64,000 nucleotides of DNA from NCBI GenBank assembly GCA_913041945.1, contig CAJWIT010000001.1, positions 45,251 to 109,250 of the forward strand, read 5' to 3'. The notes beneath the pieces are model-generated. The model was not told the origin of the DNA and did not search any database. It was given only the letters and a program-made list of their open reading frames with translations. The stretch comes from an uncultured Fidelibacterota bacterium. GTDB taxonomy: Bacteria; Fidelibacterota; Marinisomatia; Marinisomatales; UBA8229. Below are positions 44,606 through 56,391 of this stretch, piece after piece. Every line of letters begins with the position of its first letter. Position 1 is the first letter of the stretch. The position numbers and the translations under genes are program-made.

Positions 44606-47431
44606 ATGAACGAATCCTCAGAAAACAATCTTTTTATTAATCGTCATTTAGGTCCTTCTGAAGGAGAAATTCAGTCTATGCTGAAATCATGTGGATTATC
44701 ATCCCTGGATGAACTCATCAGTGAAATAATCCCCACCTCAGTTCTGGATATGGATTCCCTCCAAATTAAGGCCGTATCAAACGAACATAAACTTCTTAGG
44801 GAGCTACGCTCCATCGCTGGCCAAAATCAAGTGTTTCGATCTTACATCGGAATGGGATATTACGGCACATACACGCCGCCGGTCATCCTACGAAACATCC
44901 TTGAAAACCCAGGTTGGTATACTCAGTACACACCATACCAAGCTGAAATTTCCCAAGGACGGCTTGAGGCTCTCTTTAATTTTCAAACCATGATCTGTGA
45001 CTTCTCCGGTATGGACATTGCCAATGCTTCCCTTTTAGATGAAAGTACTGCCGCTGCGGAAGCCATGGCTTTCCTGGCACGTGTCAATCCAAAAAGAAAT
45101 AAGTATTTTGTCGCATCCAACTGCCACCCTCAAACTATAGCTGTGCTAAAAACACGGGCAAAACCTATTGGCATTGAACTCACTATAACCGGACCAAAAA
45201 ATTTCAAGTTTGATGATGAAACACTTGGGGGGACACTTCAATACCCTGCCACTGATGGAGAAATTCATGATTATACCAGCCTGTGCACCCAAGCCCATAA
45301 CGTTGGGAGTTATATTGCTGTCGCAGCTGACTTACTGAGCCTTGCTTTATTAAAACCACCAGGCGAATGGGGTGCTGATGTAGTCGTAGGAACCAGCCAG
45401 CGATTTGGTATTCCTATGGGATACGGTGGTCCACACGCAGCTTTTTTTGCTACACGTAAAATATTTGAAAGAAAAATCCCAGGTCGTATCATCGGACTTT
45501 CAAAAGATACCCATGGCAACCCTGCTTTTCGGATGGCACTCCAGACCCGGGAACAACATATCCGTCGGGAACGGGCAACCTCAAATATCTGCACTGCCCA
45601 GGTATTATTGGCAGTCATGTCGGGAATGTATGCCATATATCACGGACCCGACGGGATCCGAAAAATAGCAGAGGATATACACCGCCACACATGCATTGTG
45701 GGATCAGCGTTAGATATGGCAGGATACAAAATTCATCACACCCAATTTTTTGATACCATCCGGTTTAATGCTGACAATAATTTGTTTAAAAAAGCACAGA
45801 AACAAAAAATCAACCTGTGTGATTATGGAGATGGTTCATTGGGAATTTCATTGGATGAAACCGTTGCTGACGAAGATGTAAATACGCTTCTAGACCTTTT
45901 TGGAGCCAAACAAAAAAATAATGATTCTTTTGGGATCCCAAATAATCTCAGGCGAACATCCAGCTACCTTAAACACCCGGTCTTCAACCTTTACCATTCA
46001 GAAACAGAAATGCTCCGCTACATTTATCGCCTACAGCAAAAGGACTTATCCCTCGCTACCAGTATGATACCGCTTGGCTCCTGCACCATGAAATTGAACG
46101 CTACCACGGAAATGATCGGTATTACCTGGCCGGAATTTTCAGACCTTCATCCCTTTGCTCCAAAAGAGCAGACCCGGGGCTACCGAAAATTGATCACCGA
46201 ATTAGGGGACTGGCTCTGTAACATCACTGGGTTCAGCGATTATTCCTTTCAACCAAATTCTGGTGCACAAGGTGAATTCACTGGTCTGAAAATTATTTCA
46301 GCATATCACAAATCCAGGGATGACAGTCAACGTACTATTTGCCTGATTCCAACTTCCGCTCACGGTACAAACCCCGCCAGTGCTGTCATGGCCGGAATGA
46401 GCGTGGTGGTGGTACGGTGTGATGATGAAGGGAACATAGATGTTGAAGATCTCAGGCAAAAAGCGGAAGTCAACAGTAAAAACCTGGCAGCATTTATGGT
46501 AACCTATCCATCCACCCATGGTGTTTTCGAAGAACAGATCGTGAATATCTGCAAAATTATTCACAATAACGGCGGGCAGGTTTATCTTGATGGAGCAAAT
46601 TTAAACGCAATGATGGAGCTTTGTAAACCAGCAAATTTTATTGCCGACGTTTGTCACATAAATCTACATAAAACTTTTGCAATTCCACATGGCGGCGGAG
46701 GGCCAGGGGTGGGTCCTGTCTTTACGAAAAAACATTTAGCACCTTTTCTTCCTGACCATCCTGTCATATCCACAGGCGGAGAGCAAGGAATTGACGCAGT
46801 TTCATCTGCACCCTTGGGCAGTGCCAGCATCCTTCCAATTTCCTGGGCGTTTATCCGGCTCTTGGGTGATTCCGGTATTAAAAAAACATCCCAGGTTGCA
46901 ATTCTAAACGCTAATTATATGGCAAAAAAATTGAGCCGACATTTTACAATCCTTTACACAGGTGTTACTGGAAGAGTTGGGCACGAATTTATTCTTGACT
47001 TACGTCCTTTCCGCAAATCCTGCGGAATCACTAATGAAGATGTAGCGAAGCGCCTCATAGATTATGGTTTCCATGCACCCACCGTATCGTTTCCAGTTCC
47101 GGGCACACTTATGATCGAACCTACAGAAAGCGAATCAAAAGGAGAAATGGATCGCTTTTGTTCGGCCCTGATACAGATTAAAAAAGAGATTTTGGATGTG
47201 GAATCGGGCAAAGTTGATCTCAAAGATAATGTACTGAAAAATGCACCTCACATAGCGCAGCATGTTTGCGACGATAATTGGTTGCACCCCTACACACGGG
47301 AACAGGCCGCTTTTCCTACTAAGTGGACCAAAGAATCAAAATTCTGGCCTGCGGTTGGCCGAATTGACAATGCCCACGGGGATAGAAACCTAGTGTGCAC
47401 CTGTCCGCCTATTGAACAACATGAAAATTAG
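44606..47431 (+). CDS. gcvP: Glycine dehydrogenase (decarboxylating), single-chain P-protein
   Basis: 941 aa; FINRHLGPSEGEIQSML, DESTAAAEAMAF, DVCHINLHKTFAIPHGGGGPGVGP. Confidence 0.96.
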   Translation: MNESSENNLFINRHLGPSEGEIQSMLKSCGLSSLDELISEIIPTSVLDMDSLQIKAVSNEHKLLRELRSIAGQNQVFRSYIGMGYYGTYTPPVILRNILENPGWYTQYTPYQAEISQGRLEALFNFQTMICDFSGMDIANASLLDESTAAAEAMAFLARVNPKRNKYFVASNCHPQTIAVLKTRAKPIGIELTITGPKNFKFDDETLGGTLQYPATDGEIHDYTSLCTQAHNVGSYIAVAADLLSLALLKPPGEWGADVVVGTSQRFGIPMGYGGPHAAFFATRKIFERKIPGRIIGLSKDTHGNPAFRMALQTREQHIRRERATSNICTAQVLLAVMSGMYAIYHGPDGIRKIAEDIHRHTCIVGSALDMAGYKIHHTQFFDTIRFNADNNLFKKAQKQKINLCDYGDGSLGISLDETVADEDVNTLLDLFGAKQKNNDSFGIPNNLRRTSSYLKHPVFNLYHSETEMLRYIYRLQQKDLSLATSMIPLGSCTMKLNATTEMIGITWPEFSDLHPFAPKEQTRGYRKLITELGDWLCNITGFSDYSFQPNSGAQGEFTGLKIISAYHKSRDDSQRTICLIPTSAHGTNPASAVMAGMSVVVVRCDDEGNIDVEDLRQKAEVNSKNLAAFMVTYPSTHGVFEEQIVNICKIIHNNGGQVYLDGANLNAMMELCKPANFIADVCHINLHKTFAIPHGGGGPGVGPVFTKKHLAPFLPDHPVISTGGEQGIDAVSSAPLGSASILPISWAFIRLLGDSGIKKTSQVAILNANYMAKKLSRHFTILYTGVTGRVGHEFILDLRPFRKSCGITNEDVAKRLIDYGFHAPTVSFPVPGTLMIEPTESESKGEMDRFCSALIQIKKEILDVESGKVDLKDNVLKNAPHIAQHVCDDNWLHPYTREQAAFPTKWTKESKFWPAVGRIDNAHGDRNLVCTCPPIEQHEN

Positions 47432-49113
47432 TGTTCTGGTGTCTTAAAAAGAAATTTGCCGCTCTATTTATCTTTCTTTTTTCAGGTTGCCTGTTTGGTG
47501 AATTAATTGATGGTGATACGCTGGTGCTCCACCCAATCACCTGGGAAACGCGGAGCCCGGAAGGCTGGAATGCACAATACAAAAAAATTATCCAATTCCC
47601 GGAATCTGATGGCCCCTGGGCAAAAATCATCATGGTGCAAACGCTTAAATGTGATTCAACAACCAAAGGTGATAACTATCCATGCGGCGAATGGGATTAT
47701 ATCTGGAATATATTTGTGAACGTTCCGAAAGGAGATACAGTTGAAACATTCAGCATGGGAAGTTTTGTGACCCCCTACGGAAAGAGGCTTTGGCTCGGTG
47801 GGGAAGCTGGATGGGAATGGACATATGACATAACGGACTATGCTCCTGTCCTGAGGGGAGAACGGGAAATTATTGTAGGCAATAATCAGGAATTGCTGGA
47901 CCTGAAATTTCTATTCATTAAAGGTGCACCAACCCGGAATATTTTGAGAGTAGAAAATATTTATCCCTACGGAAATCACAAATACGGGGATTTGGCGGAT
48001 GATATTGTTTTACAAGAGATAAAACTTCAGCTTCTACCTGAAGCTCGTGGTTATAAACTAAAGGCAGTAATCTCCGGACATGGACATGCAGGCCCGCGTA
48101 ATTGCTGCGAATGGGACAGTAAAACACATACCTATTATATGAATGGGTGGGAACTATTCCGCTGGAATGTCTGGAAAGACTGCGGGAACAACCCGATCTA
48201 TCCCCAGGGCGGTACCTGGCCCTTTGATCGTGCCGGATGGTGCCCTGGTACCAAAGTGGATGAATATGAATATGAGCTCACCCCCTTCGTTAAACCTGGT
48301 GATACAATTTCCATAGATTATGAAATCGAACCCTACCTAGATAGTGGTGAAAAAGAAGGTGAGTTCAGGATTTCCCATCAGCTGTTCTCATATGGTTCGC
48401 CAAATTTTATGAACGACGCAGAAATTATAGACATCATTGCTCCCAGCTCAAAAGACGCATTCAGCCGTTTCAACCCAACCCTGTCCAACCCAAAAATCAT
48501 CATAAAAAATGCCGGGGCCTATGACTTGAAACAGGTGGAGATTCATTATGGCCTTAAACACAGGAGAAAATCAGTCTATCTCTGGTCTGGGCATCTGAAA
48601 TTTCTGGAAGAAGAAAAGGTTTTTCTCCCAATCCCGAACTGGCACGGGTTAAGAAAAACTCAAACTTTTGAAGTGAAAATAAAAAAGACCAATGGAGTAA
48701 AAGACGAAAATCCCCTGAACAATATTTTAACATCCACGGTTCCCTTGCCTGAGATTTTTCCGGAAGAATTTATCCTGAAGATCAAAACAAACAATAGAGA
48801 CAGGGCTCGGGAAAACTCCTTCACCATTTCCGGTAACAATGGCACTGTTTATTACAGTGGCGGATTCTTCAAGGACAGCACAGAATATAATTTCCCTGTT
48901 GAGCTAAAAAGAGGTTTTTATGAATTTCTTTTTAAAGATGACATGGAAGACGGCATCTCAATACACTGGTGGAACAGAAACAGCACACCAGAGAAAATTG
49001 GAATCAGCGGGGAATTGAAATTCTTAAAACGGGACGGAGAAATTCTCCATGAATTCAAACCAGATTTTGGACAGGAGTTAAAATTTGGTTTTATCGTGGG
49101 GCCTATTCCTTAA
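47431..49113 (+). CDS. PNGase F-like secreted protein
   Basis: Hydrophobic N-term; YPCGEWDYIWNIFV, SFVTPYGKRLWLG, SGHGHAGPRNCCEWDSKTHTYYMNGWE, GGTWPFDRAGWCPG; GTG start overlapping the gcvP stop. Confidence 0.75.
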   Translation: MFWCLKKKFAALFIFLFSGCLFGELIDGDTLVLHPITWETRSPEGWNAQYKKIIQFPESDGPWAKIIMVQTLKCDSTTKGDNYPCGEWDYIWNIFVNVPKGDTVETFSMGSFVTPYGKRLWLGGEAGWEWTYDITDYAPVLRGEREIIVGNNQELLDLKFLFIKGAPTRNILRVENIYPYGNHKYGDLADDIVLQEIKLQLLPEARGYKLKAVISGHGHAGPRNCCEWDSKTHTYYMNGWELFRWNVWKDCGNNPIYPQGGTWPFDRAGWCPGTKVDEYEYELTPFVKPGDTISIDYEIEPYLDSGEKEGEFRISHQLFSYGSPNFMNDAEIIDIIAPSSKDAFSRFNPTLSNPKIIIKNAGAYDLKQVEIHYGLKHRRKSVYLWSGHLKFLEEEKVFLPIPNWHGLRKTQTFEVKIKKTNGVKDENPLNNILTSTVPLPEIFPEEFILKIKTNNRDRARENSFTISGNNGTVYYSGGFFKDSTEYNFPVELKRGFYEFLFKDDMEDGISIHWWNRNSTPEKIGISGELKFLKRDGEILHEFKPDFGQELKFGFIVGPIP

Positions 49114-49269
49114 ATGAAAAATGTTATCATCTCTCCAGTTCCTTTTTCCGTATAAATCATCCTACGTTTATTCTAGCAGGTGTTTGTAAATTTCAATTTA
49201 CTTAGATATAATTCAATTATCGGATTAATATTTGCTCTTTTAACCATCTCAAATCTAACAGGAGAAGAA

Positions 49270-49746
49270 ATGAGCGAAGTAACTGATGAACAAAAAATGC
49301 ATCACTATATGGGTATTGAAATGAATATCCAGACCTGGAATCTATTGCGGAAAGAAGATAGAAATGAACAAGATGATGCACGTATGGTGAACTTTGCTCA
49401 GGCATCATTATATCACTGGAGGAAATCTCATAAATATGAACCTGTAAATGAACAAAGAGGACAGTGGATGTTGTCACACGTATATGCTGTTATAGGTAAA
49501 GGTAAAGAAGCTTTATCTTATGCTCAAGAGACAGCCAGGCTAACAAAGGAGCAAGATTTAAAGGACTTTGACCTAGCATATTCTTATGAAGCATTAGCAC
49601 GTGCAAACGCTGCTGCTGGAAATAAAAAAGAATATGCAAAATGGTTAGAAAAAGCACAAAAATCTGGTGATCTTATCTCAGATGAAGAGGATAAAAAGTA
49701 TTTTATTTCAGATTTAGAGAGTGCGCCTTGGTTTGGATGCAACTAA
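49270..49746 (+). CDS. Small TPR-like protein of unknown function
   Basis: ATG at 49270 with AGGAGA upstream; helical repeat content (MLSHVYAVIGKGKEALSYAQETARL, YSYEALARANAAAGNKKEYAKWLEKA). Confidence 0.6.
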   Translation: MSEVTDEQKMHHYMGIEMNIQTWNLLRKEDRNEQDDARMVNFAQASLYHWRKSHKYEPVNEQRGQWMLSHVYAVIGKGKEALSYAQETARLTKEQDLKDFDLAYSYEALARANAAAGNKKEYAKWLEKAQKSGDLISDEEDKKYFISDLESAPWFGCN

Positions 49747-49812
49747 CTAAAACAGCACTCTCCAGCTCCTCTTTTCATACCCGATTAGCATAAATAAAAC
49801 CACAAATAATTT

Positions 49813-51108
49813 TTAATTCAAAACACCGCTTACCAACGACGTGTGATTCTCTTTCATTGTCACTTGCTGGATTGTATTTATAAGGTTGGTTCCCCCCTCT
49901 GCTTGAACCTTGATATAATTATCTGCGTGCCCCACAATCTTTCCGTTTTTCATGTTTTCAAATAAAACCGGACGGTTTTTGTTGATGAATTGATCATAGA
50001 AATATCTTCGCTTTTTGTCTGATAAAATATGGAGCATCTTACTTCGCTCGGCCCTCGTCTCTTTGGAAACTCTTTCGCCCATTTCAACTGCACCTGTATT
50101 GGGGCGTACGGAATAAGTAAACACATGGAGGTAGGAAATATCCATCCCATTCAAGAAATTGTACGTTTCAAGAAAATCACCTTCCGTTTCTCCAGGAAAG
50201 CCCACAATCACATCTGCACCAATGCATACATCAGGAATATCCGATTTAATTTTTTTAACACGATCTTCATAATACTCCCGTTCATACCGTCGTTTCATTT
50301 TCTTTAAAATCTTATTAGAGCCGGATTGTAAAGGCACGTGAAAATGGGGCATGAATTTTTCAGATTGAGCACAGAATTCGATGATTTGATCTGTCAATAA
50401 ATTCGGTTCGATAGATGAAATTCGAATTCTGTCTATTCCTTCTAATGTGTCTAATTGCTGGATAAGATCATAAAAAGTCTCTTTGCTCCCTTTTCCAAAT
50501 TCTCCAATATTCACGCCTGTAAGTACAATCTCCTTCGCGTTTGTCTCGGCGACTTCGCGTGCCTTTTTTATAGTATTTGCGATGGAATCACTTCTGTTTT
50601 CACCTCGAGCTAAAGGAACTGTGCAGAATGAACAGGAATAATCACAGCCGTCCTGAATTTTTAAAAATGATCGCGTTCGCTCTTCAGATGAATATGAAGG
50701 CGTAAATGCATGAACATGATCAATATCAGAATGAATTACCTTTGTCAATCCATTGGTTTCCTGAGAAGACAGGTGATTTAATACATTAAATTTTTCTTCC
50801 GACCCCAGTACAAGGTCAACACCTTCAATATTAGCAATGTCTTTGGGTTTCAACTGTGCATAACAGCCGATTATAGCCAGGGAAGAGTTGGGATTTTTTC
50901 GCTTGGCCTGTCGAATTAATTTTCTTGCTTCCTTGTCAGCATTTTCCGTAACCGAACATGTATTCAAGACATATATATCTGCTTTATTTTTGTAATCCAC
51001 TTTTTCAAATCCGTGATCAGTAAAATCACGGGAAATTGTAGCGGTTTCAGAGAAGTTTAGCTTACATCCTAGCGTATGAAAGGCAATCCGTTTACACCGT
51101 GTTCCCAT
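49813..51108 (-). CDS. mtaB: tRNA t6A methylthiotransferase MtaB
   Basis: TLGCKLNFSETATI, radical-SAM CDYSCSFCTVPLARG, C-terminal TRAM-like region. Confidence 0.93.
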   Translation of the reverse strand: MGTRCKRIAFHTLGCKLNFSETATISRDFTDHGFEKVDYKNKADIYVLNTCSVTENADKEARKLIRQAKRKNPNSSLAIIGCYAQLKPKDIANIEGVDLVLGSEEKFNVLNHLSSQETNGLTKVIHSDIDHVHAFTPSYSSEERTRSFLKIQDGCDYSCSFCTVPLARGENRSDSIANTIKKAREVAETNAKEIVLTGVNIGEFGKGSKETFYDLIQQLDTLEGIDRIRISSIEPNLLTDQIIEFCAQSEKFMPHFHVPLQSGSNKILKKMKRRYEREYYEDRVKKIKSDIPDVCIGADVIVGFPGETEGDFLETYNFLNGMDISYLHVFTYSVRPNTGAVEMGERVSKETRAERSKMLHILSDKKRRYFYDQFINKNRPVLFENMKNGKIVGHADNYIKVQAEGGTNLINTIQQVTMKENHTSLVSGVLN

Positions 51109-51138
51109 AATTATAAATTCAAATTCATTTGATTCGTT

Positions 51139-51987
51139 CTACGAAAGAGATGAAAGGCATCCATCCGTGGTTCTCCACAGCCGATCAATATCACTTTTAT
51201 TGTACGATGCTGCTGAGCTTTTTTCTTGTTTACATTTCACAAAATACTTCCCACTAACACCTTTTACCATTGGAGAAGTTGCCAGAAATACGCTGGTTGC
51301 TGCTCCTTTTTTAATTGAAATAGCACCAATCTTTTTTGCCAGATTCAGCCCTATTCCTACTATCCCAGTATTATTGTCTCCAAAACGTGTTCTTACAAAG
51401 CCGGGGTGCAGGGTGTTTACTGTAATTGGTGTATCCTTCAGCAATTCTGCTAATTTATATGTAAACATGATGTTCATAAGCTTTGATCGCTTATAAGCCG
51501 CCCAGCCAGAATAATCGTTTTTCCCCTGCAGATCATCAAAATCAAGGGTAGCTCCAATATGTGTTCCTGATGCTACATTAATGATACGAGGGTTTTTACC
51601 TTTCTTTATTAAGTCCAAAAGAAGTTTGGTTAGTAAAAAATAATTTAGATGGTTCAAGGCAAATGTTTTTTCAAAGCCCTCATCAGTTTCCTCTCTTTGT
51701 GCAAAAAAGGCACCGGCATTGTTTATTAACACATCCAGTTTATCATAGCGGGAATAAATCCTTTCCACTAAATACCGTATCGCTTTCATATTTGATAGGT
51801 CTGCTGTCAATATTTCAATCTGATTATTCCCTGTTTTTGCTATGAGTTTTTTTCGAACCTTCTCTCCTTTTTCCGGATTACGGCCAACGAGAATTAATTG
51901 TGCATTCTGTTTACCAAGACATCTTGCTGTTTCCTTCCCAATGCCGTCCGTGGCGCCGGTAATAAGACATATCTTGTCTTTCATCAA
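51139..51987 (-). CDS. Short-chain dehydrogenase/reductase (retinol-dehydrogenase-like)
   Basis: LITGATDGIGKETAR, NNAG, YKRSKLMN. Confidence 0.93.
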   Translation of the reverse strand: MMKDKICLITGATDGIGKETARCLGKQNAQLILVGRNPEKGEKVRKKLIAKTGNNQIEILTADLSNMKAIRYLVERIYSRYDKLDVLINNAGAFFAQREETDEGFEKTFALNHLNYFLLTKLLLDLIKKGKNPRIINVASGTHIGATLDFDDLQGKNDYSGWAAYKRSKLMNIMFTYKLAELLKDTPITVNTLHPGFVRTRFGDNNTGIVGIGLNLAKKIGAISIKKGAATSVFLATSPMVKGVSGKYFVKCKQEKSSAASYNKSDIDRLWRTTDGCLSSLS

Positions 51988-52031
51988 TATCGGATTATAT
52001 AACTCTCGTTAGCTTGTAACATTTTTATTAA

Positions 52032-55000
52032 CTAAAAATAATTTTGGAGGGGTTTCACATACACTCCTTTTTCCGAACGAATCGCACGAACCGCTGCTTC
52101 TGCACCAGACAACGTTGTAATCGCCATAATTCCCTTTTGGATACATGCTTGACCTATAGACTCTTCATCATATCTTGCTTGTTTCCCCATTGGCGTATTA
52201 ATCACCAATTGAATTTCTCCGTTTTTGATACCATCCACTGCATTGGGACGTCCTTCTCCCACTTTAAAAATGGATTCAACTGGGATTCCATTTCTCTTGA
52301 TTTCTTTAGCCGTTCCTGAGGTTGCCACAAGTTTGAACCCAATTTCGGACAAATCCCGTGCCAGAGTAATCGCATCCATTTTATCCACATCATTAACAGA
52401 AATGAACACCGTTCCTGAATCATAAATTATATTCCCAGCACTAATTGATGCTCGTCTAAACGATTGACCAAAAGTATCAGAAATCCCCATTACTTCCCCG
52501 GTTGATTTCATTTCCGGGCTTAAGAAAATGGATTCAGAAGGAAATTTATTAAAAGGCAAGACAGCTTCTTTCACAGCAATATGATTGATTTCGTCCCACT
52601 GTTTAATCTCCATGTCTTTTAGTTTTATTCCTGTAGCTAGTTTTGCTGCAATTCTTGCTAATGGTACGTTGGTCGCTTTGCTCACAAAAGGAACGGTTCT
52701 ACTGGCCCGTGGATTGACTTCCAGTACATAAACCTGACCGTTTTTATAAGCGAACTGCAAATTAATAAGTCCCACTACACTTAATTCTAAAGCAAGAATC
52801 CTGGTCGTGAGAATGATCTCGTCCATGGCATCGGTTGTGATCCGATATGGCGGCAGCACGCAGGCGGAGTCGCCGGAATGAATCCCGGCTTCTTCAATGT
52901 GCTGCATAATACCACCAATGTGAACCGCCACTCCATCACAAAGTGCATCCACGTCAAACTCAAAAGCATCTTCCAGAAACTCATCAATCAGGATCGGGTG
53001 GCCTTCTGTCACATCTGCTGAACGGGCGATATAATCAATCAATTGTTCCTTGGAATAGACGATCTCCATCGCTCGGCCACCCAACACATAACTGGGTCGT
53101 GCTAACACCGGGAAACCGATCTCTTCGGCTACTGCAACCACTTCATCCAGCGTTCTTCCTGTTCCGTATTGCGGACATACTACATCCAGTTTTTTTAGGA
53201 CTTTTCCAAACTTTTCCCTGTCTTCTGCCAAGTCAATGCTATGCGGGGATGTACCAATGATAGGAGCTCCTGCGTCTGCCAGTGCATTGGCAATTTTAAG
53301 CGGTGTCTGTCCACCGAATTGAACTAAAATACCGTCAGGCTTTTCAAATTCAACAATGTTCAATACATCTTCAAGCGTCACCGGCTCAAAATACAGGCGG
53401 TCAACAAGATCAAAATCGGTACTGACGGTTTCAGGGTTGCAATTCACCATGATTGTTTTAAATCCCACATCTTTCAAACCAAATACCGCCTGGACACAGC
53501 AGTAGTCAAATTCGATCCCCTGGCCAATGCGGTTTGGACCTCCGCCCAATATCATGACCTTCTTCCCTTCTAATGGAGTAATTTCATTTTCTTCATCATA
53601 GGTGGAGTAACAATAGGGCGTCTTGGCTTCAAACTCTGCGGCACAGGTATCCACCACCTTATAAGCGGGAAAAACCTTTTCTGCTTTGCGCTGTTTACGG
53701 ATATTACCTTCTGTTTTTCCTGTCATGCGCCCGATTTGTTTATCAGAAAACCCATCATGTTTTAATTGTCGCATGGAGCTGCCACCATTTGATACAATAA
53801 TCTGTTTGATCTGGTCTAAAAACCAAGGGTCAATTTTTGTAACATTAAATATATCTTCAACAGACTGCCCTTCCAAGAATGCCTGGCGGACTTTCAGTAA
53901 ACGAAATGCTGTGCCGTATCGCAACGTGGACATATCCAGTGACCGGGCACGGCTCACATCCGGATCTCCTTCTGCCGGTGGTTTTGGTTCCAATCCATCT
54001 AACCCAACTTCCAGGGACCGAAATGCTTTTTGCAACGATTCCCTAAATGTTCGCCCAATGGACATGACTTCACCAACACTCTGCATCTGCACGCCCAAGT
54101 GTCCGGTGGCTGATGGAAATTTTTCAAAATCAAAACGGGGCACCTTTGTCACGATATAATCAATGGTAGGTTCAAATGCAGCCAGTGTTTTCCCTGTGAT
54201 GTCATTTGGTAATTCATCAAGAGTATAACCCACAGCCAGTTTAGCAGCTACTTTGGCGATTGGAAATCCTGTGGCTTTGCTGGCCAAAGCAGATGAACGA
54301 CTTACCCTCGGGTTCATCTCGATGATGACCATACGACCATCATCAGGATTAACAGCAAACTGGACATTGGATCCCCCCGTTTCCACACCGATGGTCCGGA
54401 GGCACTGCAGGGCCCAGTTGCGCATCTGCTGGTATTCCTTATCTGTGAGTGTCATGGCTGGTGCCACTGTTACTGAATCGCCGGTATGTATGCCCATGGG
54501 ATCAATATTTTCGATGGAACAAATGATAATAGCATTGTCCGATTTATCCCGGATGACTTCCAATTCGAACTCTTTCCAACCCAGAAGAGATTCTTCTATC
54601 AGCACTTCAGTAATTGGACTGGCGTGAAGCCCATTCTCCAGTAATTCACGAAACTCTTCGCTATTGTATGCCACCGATCCACCGGTACCTCCCAGCGTAA
54701 AAGAGGGACGGATGATGACAGGAAACTCTATGGTTTCCAAAAGTAATTTTGCTTCTTTCCAGGAATGGACAAATCCGCCCTTTGCAGTATTAATGCCTGC
54801 AGCATCCATCACTTCCTTAAATCGTTCACGATCCTCAGCTTTTTCGATCGCCTCCACCTGGGCACCTATAAGCTGAACACCATATTTCTCAAGAATCCCC
54901 TGTCTGTGCAGATCCATGCACAGATTTAGGGCTGTTTGTCCACCTACCGTTGGCAGGATAGCATCCGGTTTTTCTTTATCAATAATGGCAGTTACATATT

Positions 55001-55214
55001 CTGGAGTAATTGGTTCAATATAGGTAGCATCTGATAATTCTGGATCCGTCATAATGGTCGCCGGATTTGAATTGATCAGAATCACGCGATATCCCTCTTC
55101 TTTTAAAGCACGCGTGGCCTGAGTACCGGAATAGTCAAACTCGCAAGCCTGGCCAATCACAATGGGCCCAGCACCAATGATTAAAATGGATTCTATATCA
55201 GTTCTTTTTGGCAT
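52032..55214 (-). CDS. carB: Carbamoyl-phosphate synthase large subunit
   Basis: 1060 aa; duplicated ATP-grasp halves; [30 protein letters not shown]. Confidence 0.97.
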   Translation of the reverse strand: MPKRTDIESILIIGAGPIVIGQACEFDYSGTQATRALKEEGYRVILINSNPATIMTDPELSDATYIEPITPEYVTAIIDKEKPDAILPTVGGQTALNLCMDLHRQGILEKYGVQLIGAQVEAIEKAEDRERFKEVMDAAGINTAKGGFVHSWKEAKLLLETIEFPVIIRPSFTLGGTGGSVAYNSEEFRELLENGLHASPITEVLIEESLLGWKEFELEVIRDKSDNAIIICSIENIDPMGIHTGDSVTVAPAMTLTDKEYQQMRNWALQCLRTIGVETGGSNVQFAVNPDDGRMVIIEMNPRVSRSSALASKATGFPIAKVAAKLAVGYTLDELPNDITGKTLAAFEPTIDYIVTKVPRFDFEKFPSATGHLGVQMQSVGEVMSIGRTFRESLQKAFRSLEVGLDGLEPKPPAEGDPDVSRARSLDMSTLRYGTAFRLLKVRQAFLEGQSVEDIFNVTKIDPWFLDQIKQIIVSNGGSSMRQLKHDGFSDKQIGRMTGKTEGNIRKQRKAEKVFPAYKVVDTCAAEFEAKTPYCYSTYDEENEITPLEGKKVMILGGGPNRIGQGIEFDYCCVQAVFGLKDVGFKTIMVNCNPETVSTDFDLVDRLYFEPVTLEDVLNIVEFEKPDGILVQFGGQTPLKIANALADAGAPIIGTSPHSIDLAEDREKFGKVLKKLDVVCPQYGTGRTLDEVVAVAEEIGFPVLARPSYVLGGRAMEIVYSKEQLIDYIARSADVTEGHPILIDEFLEDAFEFDVDALCDGVAVHIGGIMQHIEEAGIHSGDSACVLPPYRITTDAMDEIILTTRILALELSVVGLINLQFAYKNGQVYVLEVNPRASRTVPFVSKATNVPLARIAAKLATGIKLKDMEIKQWDEINHIAVKEAVLPFNKFPSESIFLSPEMKSTGEVMGISDTFGQSFRRASISAGNIIYDSGTVFISVNDVDKMDAITLARDLSEIGFKLVATSGTAKEIKRNGIPVESIFKVGEGRPNAVDGIKNGEIQLVINTPMGKQARYDEESIGQACIQKGIMAITTLSGAEAAVRAIRSEKGVYVKPLQNYF

Positions 55215-56286
55215 CCATCAAATCTACGAATTGCTTAAATAAATAGCGACTGTCATGGGGGCCTGGACTAGATTCAGGATGATACTGAACAGAAAACGCC
55301 GGAACATCCTTACAACGAATCCCTTCCGACGTATTGTCGTTTAAGTTTACGTGGGTTGGAATTACATTTTGTGGGAGTGTGTCTATATCAACGGCAAACC
55401 CATGGTTTTGGCTGGTAATCTCCACTGTCCCATTCTCAAGATTTTTTACCGGATGATTAATGCCGCGGTGGCCAAACTTGAGTTTGAATGTTTTTGCTCC
55501 TAGTGCAAGCGCTAAAATTTGATGCCCAAGACAAATCCCGAAAATGGGCTTTTTGTCCAGCAGTTTTTTAACCGCTTCAATCCCATAACTTACTGCTGCA
55601 GGATCACCCGGACCGTTTGAAAGAAATATACCATCGGGGTTGAATTCTAAAATTTCGCCGGCAGAAGTTTGTGCGGGGAAAATAGTTATATCACAGCTAT
55701 GACTTTCAAGCTGGCGCAGTATATTATGCTTAATACCGTAGTCAATGGCAGCAACTTTGAATTTTGTTTCGCTGCCTTTAGACCAACCATAGCATTTTGC
55801 AGTTGTGACTTCTTTCGCCAGGTCTAGTCCTCTCATATTTGGAGCTTTGGTTAATCGCTTTTTCAGTGAATCTATATCAATATCAACTGTAGATATGATT
55901 CCGTTCATAGCTCCTTGATCACGAATGTGCCGGGTGAGGGCCCGCGTATCAACACCCTGAATTCCAACTATATTTTGTTCTTTTAGGTAGTTATCTATGC
56001 ATTGTGTTGATCGCCAGTTAGATGGAATATTTGTGCCTTCTTTAACCACAAATCCTGCAACCTGAATTTTATCGGATTCAATATCATCCGGATTCACGCC
56101 GTAATTTCCAATGTGCGGGGCCGTCATGGTCACAATTTGCCGGCAGTAGGATGGATCCGTGAGAATTTCCTGATATCCAGTCATCCCTGTATTGAAGCAA
56201 ACTTCACCAACGGTTTCGCCCTCAGCACCGAAGGGTTTTCCTGTAAAAAACCGTCTATCTTCTAATAACAAGATCGCTTTCTCCAC
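55198..56286 (-). CDS. carA: Carbamoyl-phosphate synthase small subunit
   Basis: [38 protein letters not shown]. Confidence 0.97.
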   Translation of the reverse strand: MEKAILLLEDRRFFTGKPFGAEGETVGEVCFNTGMTGYQEILTDPSYCRQIVTMTAPHIGNYGVNPDDIESDKIQVAGFVVKEGTNIPSNWRSTQCIDNYLKEQNIVGIQGVDTRALTRHIRDQGAMNGIISTVDIDIDSLKKRLTKAPNMRGLDLAKEVTTAKCYGWSKGSETKFKVAAIDYGIKHNILRQLESHSCDITIFPAQTSAGEILEFNPDGIFLSNGPGDPAAVSYGIEAVKKLLDKKPIFGICLGHQILALALGAKTFKLKFGHRGINHPVKNLENGTVEITSQNHGFAVDIDTLPQNVIPTHVNLNDNTSEGIRCKDVPAFSVQYHPESSPGPHDSRYLFKQFVDLMDAKKN

Positions 56287-56391
56287 TATTTTGTATCTTT
56301 CTTATAAGTCATAAAAACTGACAAGTATCAAAGATAAAGAGTGTGTCAGACATATACAAATTTCTTAACTCACTCTTATTAAAAAATATCT

